Positions 42,924 through 51,854 of a stretch of DNA of 64,000 nucleotides are shown one piece after another; the first letter of the stretch is position 1, and the number at the start of each line of letters is the position of its first letter. The notes below the pieces were generated by a model. The model saw only the letters and a program-made list of their open reading frames with translations, was not told the origin of the DNA and made no database searches. Origin of the DNA: Oceaniferula flava (lineage in GTDB: Bacteria; Verrucomicrobiota; Verrucomicrobiia; Verrucomicrobiales; Akkermansiaceae); contig NZ_JAFBGL010000002.1 of the NCBI RefSeq assembly GCF_016811075.1, positions 434,001 to 498,000 on the forward strand, in the 5' to 3' direction. Both the position numbers and the translations under genes were made by a program.

Positions 42924-45464
42924 CTATTCGTTATCGACGGAAAGCGGCAGGTTCATGCGAGGGAATTCCTTCAGGGTGAAATTCAGCACCAGGCCGTATT
43001 CATCACTGGCGTCCCGGTTGTCACGCATAAGCAGGCCTAGCGAGCCGGTCCAGCTATCGAAGTCATGGTGGACGCTGATCTGCTGCACCTCCAGAGTGCC
43101 ATCGTCAAATTCCCAACGTTGATAAAAGCCCAAGCCCCAAGCCTCACTCAGGCGGAGGTAGCCCTTGATGTCCACCCGGTCGCTGTCGTTAAGGATCGGG
43201 TGATTGTTCAGCTGACGATATCCCAGACTGAGTTCCATTCGCTCATTCGGCATGAAGTTGATCCAGCTGGAGACCTCACGGAAACCGGACCCACCACCGG
43301 CGATAGGGAACTGCGTTTCCAGATCCAAGCTCATCCATGGTAGTGGCTGCCAGGTGATTTCATTGTAGAGATTGGAAAAATCACGTCCCAGCTCCGGGTC
43401 ATTGAAGAAGACGTCGATGTAGGTGTTCATGGTCAGCCATTCGTGGGTGTCGCCATTGCGTTTGGTCATCAGGCGGTTACGCATGCCGAGACGCATGATC
43501 GACCAGTCACTCAGGTCATCGATGGCAGTGAAACGGCCGACTTCGAGAGGACGAGGACGGGTGGATGGCGTCAGCTGATCGATGCCGTAGAATGAGCTGT
43601 CCATCCCATTGGTGGAGAGCTGTGAGAAGTTGATGTAGGGCTGGAAGATGTGCAGTAAGCCATCGATACCGAGGTCGGCATTCTGGATGTCCGGATAGAC
43701 TTTGGAGAATTTCATCGAGAGATCCAAGCCCACGGAGAAGTGAGTGCTGCTGAACGAGTCGGTGTCGTTTTCTAGTCCCCAATAGCGGGTGTGGCCAAAG
43801 CCGGCACGAGGGACGATGGCGACGGCGCCGCCGTGGTTGAGCGGCAGGCTGAACTCGTGGTAGGTGTGGAAGCGGCTGAATCCACGATCGTCTAACACGC
43901 TGTTGATTTCCGCGAGGCGCGGGTCTCCGGGGAGCAGGGCATCGGCCTCGGCCTGGAGTTCGTTTTCATAATAATCTGCTAGATATTCGCGGTAGATACC
44001 AAAGCTGGTCTGCCCCTCATGCAGCACAGGGCTGTCCCAAAGTGGCCCCTTGACCTGATCGAGGAAGATCTCGGGCAGACGGGTGTCGGTGGTGTAGAAA
44101 TCATTCAAACGCAGACGAGCATAGAGCCCGGCGAGAGCCTTAGGATTACGGTGGAAAATTCCGATGTCATTGTCGGGGTTCGGGTTGATTTTGTAAGTGC
44201 CCGGTTCGTAATCCTCGAGGAAATAGCGATCGCTGAGGGCGGTGACGTCGAAATCGAGGAAGGTGCGGCTGTCGCCCTGTTCACGGAGGGTAAGACGATG
44301 CTTGAGCTCAAGTTTCCAGCGGTCTTCATTGACGAATCCACGGTCTTCCGAAGAGCGCTCCAATGACGGGTCCCAATCGTTCAGATAGTAAAGTTTCAGC
44401 CAGCCGAGGTTTTCATTCTCTTTGAGACGATAGTCGTAGAGGTCCAGACCGGTGCCGATACCGCGACGTGTGCGGATATCGAAATGCCACTGGGAGAGCA
44501 ACCAGGCATTCTCGCGCTCGCCGGTGACTTCATCGACATCGCCGCCGAGCATGATGCCGTAGGTGTTCAGCAGGTAGAGGCCCCAGCTGGTTTTCGCTCC
44601 GGGGAGGAAGTGGTAACCGAGGTCGGCATCGAGAGGCTGGGAAAGGTAGGGGAGCCAGAAAATTGAGGTGTCCCCAGCGTAGAGACGCAGGTTCTTGAAG
44701 ATGACCTTATTCCCCGGATAGATGGTGGTGGTGTCCGAGCGGAGCCAGAAGTTCGGGTTTTCCACATCGTGCGTGGTGATGCCGGCGTTCTGGCCGACGT
44801 AGGCTTTGCGACCATTGTGGTCTTCGAGCTTGAAGCTGTCGGACTCTAATAAGATTGGTCCGAGCCGACTCGCCAGGCCTTCGGTCCCGAGCTGGCGGGT
44901 GCCGTAGTTGTAGACGGCGCGGTCGCCCCGGTGCAGGGTGGGGCCTTGATAGATGCTGACGTTACCTAACAGGGTGACGACTTTCTTTTTGGCGTCGAGG
45001 GTGACCCTGTCTGAAAAAAGGTGCATGCCGGGTGCCGGTGTGCCGTCGGGGTTCTTACCCGCTTTTTGCAGCACGGAGACATTGCCGGTGAGGATGGCCG
45101 TTTCGGCCTTGGCATCGACGAGCACCTTGCCGGCTTTTAGCACCAGGCCATTGTCGCCTTGGACAATTACTTTTCCAAGAAAGAGGTAGGTTCCTTTTTC
45201 CAGATCAAATTCCAGCGTGCCATCGTTATCAACCCGGATACTGCTGGGCATCTCAGGCATGCCGGCGAAGTTGCCGCCGAGACCGGCATCGAAGTCTGGC
45301 TGAGTGGGGTCGCCACCACGGCCAAGCTGCTGTTCACCCTCTTGACCGGCAGCGGCGTCCGCGTCAGGACTGGCGGCCGGAAGGTCTTGGGCAGAGAGAT
45401 GCGACGTGTGCGCAATACACAGGAAACTCAGGGGAAGGAAGATGCTAGAACCGAAACGCCTCAT
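42924..45464 (-). CDS. lptD: LPS-assembly protein LptD-like
   Basis: The 846-residue outer-membrane protein has a signal peptide ending LSAQ and a linker rich in Asp/Gly/Ala. OstA/LptA-like repeats follow (about 80-250, for example VIVQGDNGLVLKAGKVLVDAKAETAILTGNVSV by its periodic pattern), then a large beta-barrel. It should complete lipopolysaccharide transport at the outer membrane with LptE. An ending in TLKEFPRMNLPLSVDNE suits a barrel but not the ordinary C-terminal Phe. I chose ATG 45464, three codons inside the GTG at 45473. The nitroreductase follows. Confidence 0.83.
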   Translation of the reverse strand: MRRFGSSIFLPLSFLCIAHTSHLSAQDLPAASPDADAAAGQEGEQQLGRGGDPTQPDFDAGLGGNFAGMPEMPSSIRVDNDGTLEFDLEKGTYLFLGKVIVQGDNGLVLKAGKVLVDAKAETAILTGNVSVLQKAGKNPDGTPAPGMHLFSDRVTLDAKKKVVTLLGNVSIYQGPTLHRGDRAVYNYGTRQLGTEGLASRLGPILLESDSFKLEDHNGRKAYVGQNAGITTHDVENPNFWLRSDTTTIYPGNKVIFKNLRLYAGDTSIFWLPYLSQPLDADLGYHFLPGAKTSWGLYLLNTYGIMLGGDVDEVTGERENAWLLSQWHFDIRTRRGIGTGLDLYDYRLKENENLGWLKLYYLNDWDPSLERSSEDRGFVNEDRWKLELKHRLTLREQGDSRTFLDFDVTALSDRYFLEDYEPGTYKINPNPDNDIGIFHRNPKALAGLYARLRLNDFYTTDTRLPEIFLDQVKGPLWDSPVLHEGQTSFGIYREYLADYYENELQAEADALLPGDPRLAEINSVLDDRGFSRFHTYHEFSLPLNHGGAVAIVPRAGFGHTRYWGLENDTDSFSSTHFSVGLDLSMKFSKVYPDIQNADLGIDGLLHIFQPYINFSQLSTNGMDSSFYGIDQLTPSTRPRPLEVGRFTAIDDLSDWSIMRLGMRNRLMTKRNGDTHEWLTMNTYIDVFFNDPELGRDFSNLYNEITWQPLPWMSLDLETQFPIAGGGSGFREVSSWINFMPNERMELSLGYRQLNNHPILNDSDRVDIKGYLRLSEAWGLGFYQRWEFDDGTLEVQQISVHHDFDSWTGSLGLLMRDNRDASDEYGLVLNFTLKEFPRMNLPLSVDNE

Positions 45465-45525
45465 TGCCTGCACTGTGGCCGAAATGTGCCTATGGAGTAA
45501 AGATCAAAGAAAGTTCTGACAGAAA

Positions 45526-45948
45526 TCACCGTGGCTGCGGTGGCGTCGGTGTTTGGAACTGATCGGGCTCCATGGGGGCGAGGCGGCGTTGGTTCAGAGA
45601 GTTCACCTGAGCGACGGCGGCTTTCTTGGCAAAATCGATCAGCCACTTCTTCGCGGCGGGTTTGATCGCGATCAGCAACCAGCCGAGCAGGATCTTGGTG
45701 AAAGGTTTGCGCACCTTGACGGCTTTCACTTTTTTGGGTCGGCGCAGTAACAGGGTGGCGGCGAGACCGGTGACGGCCGAGCCGATAAGCAGCTGCTTGG
45801 GCTTGCGCTGCATCAAGCCGCGGAACTGCTTCCTGACGTTGAGCTTTTCTTTCAGCTGGCTACGTCCCTGATCAATCAGCACGCGCGAGTCGGCGAGCTG
45901 GGCGATGAGTTCCTGTTTTCTCAGGGCTACTTGTTTCTTTTTAGCCAT
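45526..45948 (-). CDS. Hypothetical basic membrane protein, YqjK-like position
   Basis: The 140-residue protein is very basic (MAKKKQVALRKQELIAQL) with two possible hydrophobic helices (about 54-72 and 83-96). It overlaps the upstream DUF1469-type gene by 22 bp, which suggests translational coupling. In E. coli the order yqjD-yqjE-yqjK is known; this protein sits in the yqjK position and is similarly basic. The link is based on position and composition, not on a strong motif. Confidence 0.6.
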   Translation of the reverse strand: MAKKKQVALRKQELIAQLADSRVLIDQGRSQLKEKLNVRKQFRGLMQRKPKQLLIGSAVTGLAATLLLRRPKKVKAVKVRKPFTKILLGWLLIAIKPAAKKWLIDFAKKAAVAQVNSLNQRRLAPMEPDQFQTPTPPQPR

Positions 45949-46385
45949 TGTTTATCGTTTTCAAGTTCCTGACGCGTGAGACCGAATAGTTCTTCGCTTG
46001 GTTTTTTCTTCAGGCGCATCAGGCAGATGAGGGCGACGATGGCGTGTAAGAGTGCTAGACCGAAAAGCACTGCACACCAGCCGGGTAACCACGCTACCGA
46101 ATCCGCCAACCAGCCTCCCACGATGGGCGCGAGCACACCGGTGATTCCGGCAAGCACCAAGCACCAGATGAAGAATCCACAGGCAGCCATGATCACTGCA
46201 TGGACGATTTTCTGACTGACAAAGCCGGCAGCTTCCTTGGCTTCGATGCTTGCCAGCTCAACGCGTGCAGCGAAAAAGCCACTCAGTGCTTGTTTCAAGT
46301 CGGATGGAGCGTCAACAGCATTGCCAAGTTCTGGCGTGAAGTCGGACGGCCGATCGGTGGGATCGGGGTGAGGGTGGGCGGCCAT
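45927..46385 (-). CDS. YqjE-like membrane protein (phage holin 3_6/DUF1469 type)
   Basis: The 152-residue protein has two strong transmembrane segments (about 60-83 and 95-122) linked by a short loop rich in Gly/Trp. Preceding helices such as LKQALSGFFAARVELASIEAKEAA fit the DUF1469/YqjE type. The family is called phage-holin-like, but no phage gene is near and the role in E. coli is a stationary-phase membrane protein. It overlaps the next gene by 22 bp. Confidence 0.72.
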   Translation of the reverse strand: MAAHPHPDPTDRPSDFTPELGNAVDAPSDLKQALSGFFAARVELASIEAKEAAGFVSQKIVHAVIMAACGFFIWCLVLAGITGVLAPIVGGWLADSVAWLPGWCAVLFGLALLHAIVALICLMRLKKKPSEELFGLTRQELENDKQWLKRNK

Positions 46386-46597
46386 GGATCGATGGGCGGT
46401 TCTCTAATAATCGAAGGATGCGATGCAAATTGCCGGAAGCGATGTTGGGAAACGTGACACTGCGTTGTCTGCGGAGACAAGTCCGGACACGGCGAGGTTT
46501 CCTATTTCACTCCAGCAAACAGCAAGGAAACGAGGAAAGCGGGAGCTACACAGAGGTAGTTCCCGACTTTCCTACGTTCGAATGATTGCTTGATCAA

Positions 46598-47035
46598 TTA
46601 GCGGCGAACGATGATTCCGAGGACGAAGCCAACTCCCAGTGCCGTGAGCACGGATTTGGTGGGGTTCTGGCGGATGTATTCCTCGGTGTCAGCGTGCACG
46701 GCACGGGCTTTGACGCGGCCGTGTTGCACTTGCTCGCCAGCCACTTGCTTGAACTGCTGGGCCTTGGCTCCGGCGGTGTCCTTGATGCCGGTGGCCTTGG
46801 TGCCAGCGTATTCGCGGAACTGCTGGGCTTTGTCCACCGCAGTCTGCTTGAGTTGCTGGGCCTTGACGCTGGCTTCATTGGCCAGGTGCTTGGCTTTGTC
46901 ACCAGCTTCGTGGGCGATTTGCTTGGCCTTGTCTCCCGCAGCGGCGCGAAGATCGTTGGCGGCACCGTGGGATGGTGGTGTCTCACTGAAAGGTGATTCG
47001 GAGGTTAGATTGGGGTCTGCGTATGTCTCTTCCAT
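46598..47035 (-). CDS. ElaB/YqjD-like DUF883 protein with LEA-like repeats
   Basis: The 145-residue protein has a repeated Ala/Lys/Gln pattern (AGDKAKQIAHEAGDKAKHLANEA and KAQQLKQTAVDKAQQF), predicted as long amphipathic helices, and one C-terminal membrane helix TALGVGFVLGIIVRR preceded by YIRQNPTKSV. The C-terminal motif is characteristic of YqjD/ElaB tail-anchored proteins that bind ribosomes in stationary phase in E. coli. It lies 212 bp upstream of the YqjE-like gene; that spacer holds no gene. Confidence 0.78.
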   Translation of the reverse strand: MEETYADPNLTSESPFSETPPSHGAANDLRAAAGDKAKQIAHEAGDKAKHLANEASVKAQQLKQTAVDKAQQFREYAGTKATGIKDTAGAKAQQFKQVAGEQVQHGRVKARAVHADTEEYIRQNPTKSVLTALGVGFVLGIIVRR

Positions 47036-47328
47036 GGTTTTGTTAGGTGACTGGGTTTGTAATTCGTGTGTTTGCGAGACACATCAGGCAGCCGTTTCAG
47101 GCCTCTGGGATGACTCTCGCGATGCGGTTATCGAAGGGCGGAAGTCACTGCTGGCTTGCCTGTCTCGATAAGCAATGCTCGACTTTCTGTCCTTAGGCAT
47201 AGGTTGGCACCAAACCAGAGGGAACGCAAGAGAGCGTACAAGGAAAATGAAGAATGTTGGAGCGTGGGCGACTGCTGTTTTTTGTCGGGTCTGTTAGTTT
47301 TGAGCCGGTCATCGATCGCTAACAGCTC

Positions 47329-47949
47329 TTAGAGGAAGGGATTGCCCGATCGTTCTCTGCCGATGCTGGTCTCGAATCCATGTCCGGGGAAAATCCGGGT
47401 GTCTTCAGGCAGGGTGAGCAATTTCTCACGGATGCCGGTCAGCAGCAGTTTCTGGTCACCGCCGGGGAGGTCCGGACGACCAATGCTGTCGGCAAATAGA
47501 GTGTCACCGACAAAGGCCAAAGCCGGCCCTGAGTCATCGTTCTCACCGGTGATGAAAACAATGCTGTCCGGCGAGTGCCCGGGCACATGTTCGATGCGGA
47601 AAGTCATGCCCCCCGAAGTCAGTTCACGGCTGTCGACGAGCACATCGTCGATCCGGTAAGGAGCCACTTCAATCGGCATGCCCCATTGCTCACGAAAGTT
47701 CTCCAAGGTCAAATCTTTGGAATACTCGGCAAAGGCGCGGATTTTCACTCCCTTGGCGGCCAGTCGGGCGACGTCCTCGACGTGATCGTAGTGCTGGTGG
47801 GTCAGCAGCAGTTCGCCTGGAAGTTCGCCTTCTTGCTCCAGCCAATCAGTGACGCCCGATGGCGCGTCGATTAACACGCTGTGCTCGCCCTCGCCCAGGA
47901 GGTAGCCGTTGGTCATCACCATGCCGCCGATGTATTTTCTAATCTTCAT
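47329..47949 (-). CDS. Metallo-beta-lactamase-fold hydrolase (glyoxalase II-like)
   Basis: The 206-residue protein has the metal motif [10 protein letters not shown] (HxHxDH), the ligand His of VPGHSPDS, the bridging Asp in [13 protein letters not shown] and the last His in FPGHGFET. The ending [12 protein letters not shown] is common in the YcbL-type hydroxyacylglutathione hydrolase-like branch. It probably hydrolyses thioesters, but the substrate is unknown. ATG 47949 is used. It is divergent from recA; the 190 bp between them contains the recA control region. Confidence 0.85.
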   Translation of the reverse strand: MKIRKYIGGMVMTNGYLLGEGEHSVLIDAPSGVTDWLEQEGELPGELLLTHQHYDHVEDVARLAAKGVKIRAFAEYSKDLTLENFREQWGMPIEVAPYRIDDVLVDSRELTSGGMTFRIEHVPGHSPDSIVFITGENDDSGPALAFVGDTLFADSIGRPDLPGGDQKLLLTGIREKLLTLPEDTRIFPGHGFETSIGRERSGNPFL

Positions 47950-48047
47950 GTGCGGCGGAAGCATGCGCAGGATGGCGCGCCGGGTCATGCTAATTTTTGG
48001 GGGAAATGTGTGCACTTAAGCGATTCGATCCGGCATTCAGGTGAACC

Positions 48048-48061
48048 TGTTCTCTATAACA
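48048..48061 (+). promoter_or_regulatory. Candidate LexA box of recA
   Basis: TGTTCTCTATAACA matches TGTTC-N4-GAACA at nine of ten half-site bases, the pattern I recall for Verrucomicrobia LexA. It lies 78 bp upstream of the recA start. Nearby GAACCTGTTC (48043-48052) and CACTAATCTAGTG (48060-48072) add further dyad symmetry. lexA itself is not in the window. Confidence 0.5.
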
Positions 48062-48138
48062 CTAATCTAGTGAACAGTTTTTTATTGACGCGTCCGAATC
48101 GCGATGGCAGGCTTCGGAAAACCAAAAACACCATTGTC

Positions 48139-49290
48139 ATGAGCACAGCAGCCGCTAAACCTAATTCCGCATCCGCCGCCGATCTTGCCTCTCCCACCCA
48201 GGACGCCAAGCCGGCCAAAAAATCAACCACTGCCGACAAGGCATCACCGAAAAAATCCATGGCTACCAAATCCAATGACGCCGACGACAAACTCGCCGCA
48301 GCCCGTAAGAAAAATCTCGATCTTGCAATCTCTCAAATCCAAAAAGACTTCGGCGAGACCGCCATCATGCGCATGGGCGACGGCCACCGGGTCGATGTCG
48401 ATGTCATCCCCACTGGCAACTTGCTGATCGACCGTGCTCTCGGTGTCGGTGGTTTCCCTCGTGGACGGATCGTGGAAGTTTACGGCCCAGAATCCTCCGG
48501 TAAAACCACCCTCACCCTGACTGCCATTGCCCAGGCCCAGAAAAAGGGAGGTCTGGCTGCCTTCATCGATGTTGAGCACGCACTGGACCCCGCCTACGCC
48601 GCCAAGCTCGGGGTGAATATTGACGATCTCTTAGTTTCCCAGCCGAACTCCGGTGAGGAAGCCCTGCAAATTTGTGAAACCCTGGTGCGCTCCAATGCCA
48701 TCGATGTGGTGGTTCTGGACTCCGTGGCCGCGCTGGTCACCAAGCAGGAACTGGCCGGGGAAATTGGCGACAGCACCGTCGGCACCCAAGCGCGCTTGAT
48801 GAGTGCCGCCATGCGGAAGCTCACCGCCTTCATTGCCAAGGCCCGCACCACCTGCATCTTCACCAACCAGATTCGTGAAAAAATCGGCGTCATGTTCGGT
48901 AGCCCGGAGACCACCCCAGGTGGCCGTGCGCTGAAGTTCTTCGCCTCTGTGCGCGTGGACATCCGCCGTATTTCCCAGATCAAAGCGACCGATGGCACCA
49001 TCCAAGGTAGCCGCACCCGCATCAAGGTGGTGAAAAACAAGGTGGCCGCCCCCTTCAAGGAAGCGGAATTCGATATCATGTATAACGAGGGAATCTCCTC
49101 AGTCGGTTCCCTTCTGGACCTCGCACTCGAGTTCGACATCGTGCAAAAACGCGGCAGCTGGTTCAGTTATTCAGGCAACCAACTGGCGCAAGGACGCGAC
49201 GGCGCCAAGCTGGCGTTGAAAGAAGATGCCGCGCTCTACGAAGAAATCGAGACCAAGGTGAAGGAAGCCATGGCTGCCGACAAAGACTAA
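48139..49290 (+). CDS. recA: Recombinase RecA
   Basis: The 383-residue protein is RecA, which catalyses strand exchange and triggers LexA cleavage. Walker [10 protein letters not shown] (about 116-124), [17 protein letters not shown] (Walker B) and the loop region [21 protein letters not shown] are all present. The first 45 residues form an Ala/Lys/Ser-rich extension ahead of the normal core start ([13 protein letters not shown]). ATG 48139 is chosen; an upstream frame to 47881 overlaps the divergent hydrolase. An intrinsic terminator follows. Confidence 0.97.
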   Translation: MSTAAAKPNSASAADLASPTQDAKPAKKSTTADKASPKKSMATKSNDADDKLAAARKKNLDLAISQIQKDFGETAIMRMGDGHRVDVDVIPTGNLLIDRALGVGGFPRGRIVEVYGPESSGKTTLTLTAIAQAQKKGGLAAFIDVEHALDPAYAAKLGVNIDDLLVSQPNSGEEALQICETLVRSNAIDVVVLDSVAALVTKQELAGEIGDSTVGTQARLMSAAMRKLTAFIAKARTTCIFTNQIREKIGVMFGSPETTPGGRALKFFASVRVDIRRISQIKATDGTIQGSRTRIKVVKNKVAAPFKEAEFDIMYNEGISSVGSLLDLALEFDIVQKRGSWFSYSGNQLAQGRDGAKLALKEDAALYEEIETKVKEAMAADKD

Positions 49291-49319
49291 ACGGCTCGAC
49301 ATCATTCAGTTTCATTGAC

Positions 49320-49351
49320 CCGCCTCCTTGCCTGCAAGGAGGCGGTTTTTT
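49320..49351 (+). terminator. Intrinsic terminator after recA
   Basis: CCGCCTCCTTG pairs perfectly with CAAGGAGGCGG around a CCTG loop and is followed by six Ts, 29 bp after the recA stop. The rest of 49352-49581 shows no gene. Confidence 0.95.
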
Positions 49352-49581
49352 GCATTCGGGCTGCAGGCTGGAAAAACGATCCATGCAGCATCTCGCCCCG
49401 TAGCGAAGCCATTGCTGGCTTTGTGTACACCGGCTATCTCGAACCCAGAATATTGAAGATCAAGTAAGAGGTCATGAGCGAACTCATGCAACGATTATCG
49501 AGGGCCGATCCACGGTTGTGATGATGTGCGTGAGGGTTGTTTGATTCGGGACGATCTACATTTACTCCCCCTCATACTTCA

Positions 49582-51162
49582 TTATTCATCCAGTGTGACT
49601 TCAATTCGGAAGAAACGTTCGCTTCCTGATGGGGCCAAGGTCAGGGTCACTTGTTCGTATTCCGCATTGATCGCTGAGATGCTGGTGTTGCTGATCATTG
49701 CGCTGGCGTCGGAAAAACTATCGATCGCCAAGGTGCTGGATGAAGTGAGTTGATAGGTGATAGCTCGGTCGGCATAATCGATCCGACGCACATAGCTCAG
49801 CGTGTAGCTTCCGCCGACAAGCTGGAATTGGGGCAGCAAGCTGATGTTTTCTCCAGCGACCAAGCGCGAAGCTACCGCAGGATCGCCACCGAATACGTAT
49901 TCTAACAAATTACTCACGCCGTCGTGATCATCATCACCGGTCACCGAGGGGTCGCTGAGTCCCAAGGACCAGCTGAGAAAGGATTCCATCACATCGATGG
50001 TGAAACTTTCGCTGACTTCGGAAGACTGGTCGGAACGATAAGTCACCGTGTGAGTGTGGCTCCCAGCGATGGGGATGGAGAGTGTGAGACTGTAATCGGT
50101 ATTTTCACTCGTGTCGATGGAGGCCCGTCTCGCAGCAATGAGCGTGTTAGTTGATTCATCAAACCAGCTGCTACCTGACGCAGAGCTCACGGAGTAGCTG
50201 GTGGAGAGGCTGTTCTCAAGCTTCACATTCTCAGCCATGGAGCTGCCCGTATTTCCGAGGTTCAAGCCGATGGTGAAGTCATGGCCGGCTCGGATGGTTG
50301 TGCTCGGTGGAGTGTGGCTTAGAACTAGCGTGGTACTGCCGGGGATGGCCTTGGTCATTCGGTAGCCCGTGCTCTCCATCACCACGTTGAGTTTATCGAC
50401 GTAGTGGGGAATGAAGTTCGAGTAATTGAGGTAGTTTGTCCCTGCTGGTGTAGTGACCGAGGATAATAAACTGTTGGTTCCGACGATTGCCGCGACTCCA
50501 TTTTGATCAACAAAGACGGGACTACCGGAGTCTCCCGTTTCGAAATAGCAGCCGTCTTCGTCATTGCTGCGGACAAGATAATCGAACCTCAATACCCGCG
50601 TTGTGTTTAGGTTACTGACTGGAGAGTCAGTGATTTGAGCAATCGTGCCAGCTCCTCCTCGAGTGGTTTTGCCAAGCACGATCAGAGACTTGTTGTAGTA
50701 TGATAACTCTCGATCGTAGTTCAGGTATGGATGGTAAGTGATGGCGTCGCTGTCTGTGATCGCGGTGTTAAGTGTTCCGATGAATAAATCGGAGTTCTCT
50801 CCTTCGTCATTGGTGATATTAGTCTGAGTTGCCACCGTGTAATCTCGAAGGACTCCATTCTTATCCAAGAATCTTAGCGTGGCACCCACACCGGGTCTGT
50901 AGTGGTTCGCTCCTACAAAATGTAGTGGAGAAACCATGGCCAGTTGCCGTGATGTGGTCGTGGTGTGCCAGGCCACTCCTGTGAGGTCATAAGCCGCATG
51001 GATAAAGTTGGCGTTATGACTCGGAGCACTTGAAAAGTTGAGAAAACGCAGATGTTTGCTTGCATCATATTCCGGCATCACCAGAGCGTGACTAGTCGAG
51101 CTAGCCAAGAGAGGGATGCTGATGATCAAGTGTCGTGTGTGTGAAAACACCTTCGATCGCAT
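49582..51162 (-). CDS. Secreted trypsin-like serine protease with C-terminal module
   Basis: The 526-residue secreted protein has a signal peptide ending SHALV. The protease domain shows the nucleophile motif ETGDSGSPVF (Ser in GDSGSP) and a plausible acid in NSDLFIGTL. The region expected to contain the His (SPLHFVGANHY) differs from the canonical TAAHC, so activity is likely but not certain. A beta-rich middle domain is followed by a roughly 130-residue C-terminal module starting at DDDHDGVSNLLEYVFGGDP and ending ERFFRIEV, similar to that of the 19946-22315 protease. Confidence 0.78.
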   Translation of the reverse strand: MRSKVFSHTRHLIISIPLLASSTSHALVMPEYDASKHLRFLNFSSAPSHNANFIHAAYDLTGVAWHTTTTSRQLAMVSPLHFVGANHYRPGVGATLRFLDKNGVLRDYTVATQTNITNDEGENSDLFIGTLNTAITDSDAITYHPYLNYDRELSYYNKSLIVLGKTTRGGAGTIAQITDSPVSNLNTTRVLRFDYLVRSNDEDGCYFETGDSGSPVFVDQNGVAAIVGTNSLLSSVTTPAGTNYLNYSNFIPHYVDKLNVVMESTGYRMTKAIPGSTTLVLSHTPPSTTIRAGHDFTIGLNLGNTGSSMAENVKLENSLSTSYSVSSASGSSWFDESTNTLIAARRASIDTSENTDYSLTLSIPIAGSHTHTVTYRSDQSSEVSESFTIDVMESFLSWSLGLSDPSVTGDDDHDGVSNLLEYVFGGDPAVASRLVAGENISLLPQFQLVGGSYTLSYVRRIDYADRAITYQLTSSSTLAIDSFSDASAMISNTSISAINAEYEQVTLTLAPSGSERFFRIEVTLDE

Positions 51163-51229
51163 TCTTTGAGATTACAAAGTATGTATATCGAAGCAAAACA
51201 TATTTTGTTAAGAGTTGATGATTTTTCAG

Positions 51230-51673
51230 CTAGGGTAACATCTTTTTCCGGAAGGACTCATCAGGGATGAGGCAATGGGGCTGGCCGGATGTGAGTCGGT
51301 GGCGGTGTCTGGCGACCCAACGGTAGCTGGGCGACTTGAGCCATTGCGGCAGGAAATGGAGTAACCAGAAGAGCTTGGAAATCCCGCCGCAATGATAGAG
51401 CGCGCGCAGGATCGCATCGACTCCGCGCCAGTGAGTTTGCTTATTGGTGCCGTAGTGTTCGGTAAGCACAGCGGCACCGGAAGCCTGCTGGTTTTCATCT
51501 GTGAGTTGTCGCCAGGCTTGGGGTAACAGCTCGGCTGTTTCACCCTGAAGCGGGGCAAAATGAAGCCGGTCATACCGATCCCACCGATGTAGTAAGGTGG
51601 CCGATTTCTGACAGAACACGCAGTCGCCATCGAGGAAGAGGATGGGGCTGGCTTGAAGTTTGGGATCCGTCAT
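51230..51673 (-). CDS. DCC family thiol-disulfide oxidoreductase-like protein
   Basis: The 147-residue protein starts with the family motif LFLDGDCVFCQ (two cysteines in DxxCxxC) and ends with conserved aromatic and basic residues. DCC proteins (DUF393) resemble thiol-disulfide oxidoreductases; the physiological partner is unknown. It is the correct frame of several overlapping frames here because it carries the motif. The short 51163-51229 gap precedes the protease gene. Confidence 0.82.
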   Translation of the reverse strand: MTDPKLQASPILFLDGDCVFCQKSATLLHRWDRYDRLHFAPLQGETAELLPQAWRQLTDENQQASGAAVLTEHYGTNKQTHWRGVDAILRALYHCGGISKLFWLLHFLPQWLKSPSYRWVARHRHRLTSGQPHCLIPDESFRKKMLP

Positions 51674-51854
51674 GGCTGCTTGTTGGGTAGCGTAGCTGAA
51701 CCAGCATCGCTTGTCATGGACGGATGATTTGTTTTTCTCCGCATCCTAAAGCGATCGATTTAGGCGCTGTTTTCGAGATTTTCCAACGATCCGATGAAAT
51801 TCCGGGGGAATTAAAACGTTTACGTGATTGGACAGAGTCCGATAATTGACCACA

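Noticed and set aside
45927-46385. Phage holin indicating a prophage
   Set aside because: Despite the family name, no phage gene is near and the gene sits in a YqjD/YqjE/YqjK-like set.
46594-46986. Alternative frame within the DUF883 gene
   Set aside because: It is a Pro/Ser/Thr-rich shadow of the repeated Ala/Lys-rich frame.
47881-48138. Upstream extension of RecA
   Set aside because: It overlaps the divergent metallo-beta-lactamase-fold gene and is not related to RecA; ATG 48139 gives the expected N-terminus plus a short extension.
51226-51630. Alternative frame overlapping the DCC protein
   Set aside because: It has no domain motif, whereas the frame 51230-51673 carries DGDCVFC.
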